A stretch of DNA of 8,879 nucleotides, from positions 1 to 8,879 of the forward strand of contig CAMWIB010000037.1 of assembly GCA_947174215.1 (NCBI GenBank), written 5' to 3'. This document shows positions 7,952 to 8,879 of this stretch, piece by piece; positions within the stretch are counted from its first letter, which is position 1; each line of letters begins with the position of its first letter. Origin of the DNA: an uncultured Clostridia bacterium (GTDB taxonomy: Bacteria > Bacillota > Clostridia > Christensenellales > CAG-917). The position numbers were made by a program, and so were the translations under genes. Under the pieces are notes generated by a model, which worked only from the letters and a program-made list of their open reading frames with translations, was not told the DNA's origin and searched no databases.

Positions 7952-8089
7952 TTATTTGATTTCGGCTCCAACCCTTTGCCTTTCGGCACTCCTATTGCCT
8001 TTCGGCACTCCTATTGCCTTTCGGCTCCTTTGCTTCCGCCTTTTGGCTTCCGCTACTATTTGTTGTTTTTTAGCTCTGCCTTTGGGCAT
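7952..8089 (-). CDS. Doubtful 45-residue Lys/Arg-rich ORF across the leader repeats
   Basis: ATG at 8089-8087 to TAA at 7954-7952. The product begins MPKGRAKKQQIVAEAKRRKQ and ends GNRSAERQRVGAEIK, about one third Lys or Arg, with no hydrophobic segment. I do not recognise it. The upstream sequence (AAAGAAAGCGG) is only a weak ribosome binding site. Because the frame passes through a 19-bp repeat, successive copies are read in different frames, which argues that the ORF is a by-product of purine-rich DNA. A leader peptide or a remnant of an older gene are alternatives. Confidence 0.2.
   Translation of the reverse strand: MPKGRAKKQQIVAEAKRRKQRSRKAIGVPKGNRSAERQRVGAEIK
7978..8025 (-). repeat. 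19-bp tandem repeat, 2.5 copies, in the 5' leader
   Basis: On the plus strand the unit gcctttcggcactcctatt occurs exactly at 7978-7996 and 7997-8015, followed by the first 10 bases of a third copy (8016-8025). On the minus strand each copy begins or ends with GCCGAAAGGC, a GCC/GGC stem closing a GAAA (GNRA) tetraloop. The unit length is not a multiple of three. It lies about 90-140 bases upstream of the giant gene's start, inside its probable transcript. Confidence 0.9.
8038..8087 (-). repeat. Two further GCC-NNNN-GGC decamers in the leader
   Basis: Minus-strand GCCAAAAGGC lies at 8038-8047 and GCCCAAAGGC at 8078-8087. Both keep the GCC and GGC arms of the tandem-repeat decamer and change only the loop, so arms are conserved while the centre varies. 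The surrounding DNA carries related fragments (GCGGAAGC and similar), so the whole stretch may be one degenerate repeat family. Confidence 0.55.
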
Positions 8090-8240
8090 CCGCTTTCTTT
8101 GCTACTTATCGCTTCCACCGTTCAGCTTCATTTTGCTACTTTTAGGCTTCCGCGCGCGTCTTAGCCATATTGCTTCGACTTTGTCTATAACTACTTATTT
8201 TTATATTTTCATTGTCACTCGTCAGCTTTCGCGCTTTTCT

Positions 8241-8440
8241 CTAAATATTCTCACTCGATATTAAGAGTTTTTGTTCTTCTGACTCCGTGCCAACTGTTTT
8301 CTTCTTTGTTTCGGCAGCCCCACCGCTACCCATTTATCTACAAATTACACCACAATGTGCCACTGTACGTAACCCCTTCCCCGTTCAGCGACATTTTACA
8401 CTCCCAACGGCCTTTCCGAATTACCCACAATAGCACTCAT
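8241..8440 (-). other. Three tiny consecutive minus-strand ORFs, reality uncertain
   Basis: ORFs of 14 (8396-8440), 18 (8338-8394) and 30 codons (8241-8333) follow one another in three different frames, separated by 1 and 4 bases. The second has a plausible ribosome binding site (GGGAG, 6 bases before its ATG) and reads MSLNGEGVTYSGTLWCNL. The third reads MGSGGAAETKKKTVGTESEE and onward, hydrophilic and protein-like. They could be leader peptides, debris of a frameshifted gene, or chance. No homology is recognised. Confidence 0.15.
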
Positions 8441-8611
8441 TTTTATATTTCAGCGCATTAGAACGCCGATTTCTCTTTACTTGCGTTGCATTTCCTATCT
8501 ATACTTGCCACTTCCTGCAATTATTTGCTTTTTACGTTCCGCTTCGCCAAATCACCTCAAAATCTTGCATTTTCAGCGTTTGGCAACACTTCGCATTTTT
8601 GAGCATAGTCC

Positions 8612-8640
8612 ATTTTACCACTATAAGTCCTGTTTCGCAA
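8612..8640 (-). promoter_or_regulatory. Candidate sigma-A promoter for the giant gene
   Basis: Minus-strand TTGCGA (8640-8635), a 17-base spacer, then TAAAAT (8617-8612) with a TG one base upstream (TGGTAAAAT, an extended -10). It matches the consensus at 4 of 6 and 5 of 6 positions. Transcription from here would leave a leader of roughly 720 bases before the giant gene. AT-rich DNA gives chance matches, so this is tentative. Confidence 0.3.
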
Positions 8641-8666
8641 CAATTTTGTTTTTTTGTCAAAAATTG
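8641..8666. promoter_or_regulatory. Inverted repeat abutting the candidate -35
   Basis: Plus-strand CAATTTT (8641-8647) and AAAATTG (8660-8666) form perfect 7-base arms around a 12-base centre. The left arm directly touches the proposed -35 hexamer. It could be an operator, but the arms are AT-rich and no run of T follows on the minus strand, so it is not a convincing terminator. Confidence 0.2.
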
Positions 8667-8723
8667 CTATTTGTGCTACGTACAGGCAAATCTGTGTTTC
8701 CTACGCAATTTTCCTTATATATT

Positions 8724-8861
8724 TTATATATATAATACGTTTATTAAAATAACCTTAAATATTGTCAATTTCTCAGACATTTTGTACAAAGCTCTTTTTA
8801 TATAGCTTCTATACGCCAACTTAGGGGTTCTTGACGCTCCGTATTCAGAGTTTTCGCCCAT
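8724..8861 (-). CDS. Weak 45-codon ORF near the right edge
   Basis: ATG at 8861-8859 to TAA at 8726-8724. The first half (MGENSEYGASRTPKLAYRSY) looks protein-like, while the end (KVILINVLYI) is read from AT-rich DNA. No ribosome binding site precedes the ATG, and an in-frame TAA lies a few codons upstream, so it cannot extend right. It competes with the open frame at 8798-8878; at most one is likely real. Confidence 0.15.
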   Translation of the reverse strand: MGENSEYGASRTPKLAYRSYIKRALYKMSEKLTIFKVILINVLYI

Positions 8862-8878
8862 ACGTTTTGGGTTTTATC
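8798..8878 (-). CDS. Possible C-terminal tail of an upstream gene
   Basis: A minus-strand frame open from the right edge for 26 codons to TAA at 8800-8798, reading DKTQNVWAKTLNTERQEPLS and then WRIEAI. It could be the last residues of a neighbouring gene in the same direction, with the AT-rich intergenic region following. The stretch is too short to assign, and no terminator hairpin follows. Confidence 0.2.
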   Translation of the reverse strand, partial: DKTQNVWAKTLNTERQEPLSWRIEAI

Positions 8879-8879
8879 T

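Larger units (their letters stand above)
7887..8723. other. Long intergenic or leader region
   Basis: About 840 bases without a convincing gene. The right part (about 8640-8723) is very AT-rich. The middle holds the candidate promoter and the tiny ORFs. The left part is purine-rich on the minus strand and carries the GCC-NNNN-GGC decamers. I see no tRNA, no recognisable riboswitch, and no transposase or insertion-sequence ends. Confidence 0.6.

Noticed and set aside
7978..8025. Possible CRISPR array
   Set aside because: The units are 19 bp and directly abutting with no spacers; this is a short tandem repeat.
7794..8264. 156-codon plus-strand ORF overlapping the giant gene's start and leader
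   Set aside because: Its Leu/Phe/Ser-rich sequence is the reverse complement of the purine-rich leader, it overlaps the signal-peptide region antisense, and it has no convincing ribosome binding site.
8641..8666. Rho-independent terminator of an upstream minus-strand gene
   Set aside because: The stem is entirely AT apart from one end pair, and no T tract follows on the minus strand.
8763..8768. Perfect TTGACA -35 box on the minus strand
   Set aside because: At 16-18 bases downstream only a poor -10 (TAATAA) is found; the better TATTAT lies 25 bases away. It is kept only as a weak alternative promoter.
8481..8805. Overlapping plus-strand ORFs of 84 and 68 codons in the AT-rich right part
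   Set aside because: They are Phe/Ile/Tyr-rich translations of AT-rich DNA, overlap each other in different frames, and lack ribosome binding sites or family features.
1..8879. tRNA, rRNA, insertion sequence or phage genes
   Set aside because: No cloverleaf-like segment, transposase-like frame, terminal inverted repeats or phage gene signature was seen on either strand.

Overview
The window is dominated by one giant minus-strand reading frame. It starts with ATG at 7886-7884 and stays open without a stop to the left edge: 2,628 complete codons, C-terminus outside the window. I checked the frame triplet by triplet for minus-strand stops and found none. The product looks like a secreted or surface-anchored protein: a signal peptide, then a Ser/Thr/Ala-rich acidic spacer, then at least 20 diverged beta-rich, Ig-like repeats of about 107-144 residues (mean about 124), with a 21st cut by the edge. 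The repeat signature is a 'TYTGxxQ'-type opening, a central 'NAGTYTITLxL' strand, a nearly invariant 'YxW' followed by a 'DGT'-like turn, then 'FTIxVxRxxVxxP' leading into the next unit.

The host is probably a Gram-positive, Clostridia-like bacterium. This is inferred from the strong AGGAG ribosome binding site, the AT-rich intergenic DNA and the surface-protein style. I cannot name the species, and I see no sequence that identifies a named protein.

Layout, read along the minus strand from the right: 8879-8724 holds two competing weak reading frames that may be the tail of an upstream gene. 8723-7887 is a long intergenic or leader region with a candidate promoter near 8612-8640, a few tiny ORFs of doubtful reality, and from about 8087 to 7978 a cluster of five GCC-NNNN-GGC decamers, three of them in a 19-bp tandem repeat. 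A 45-codon Lys/Arg-rich ORF crosses that cluster. The ribosome binding site and start of the giant gene follow. No RNA genes, mobile elements, CRISPR array or plus-strand genes could be supported; the long plus-strand frames lie exactly opposite the codons of the giant gene.

The points most worth a second look are the alternation of two repeat subtypes in the array, a cysteine cluster in repeat 6, two unusual linkers, and the small tetraloop-like repeats in the leader. None of these by itself shows a new system.
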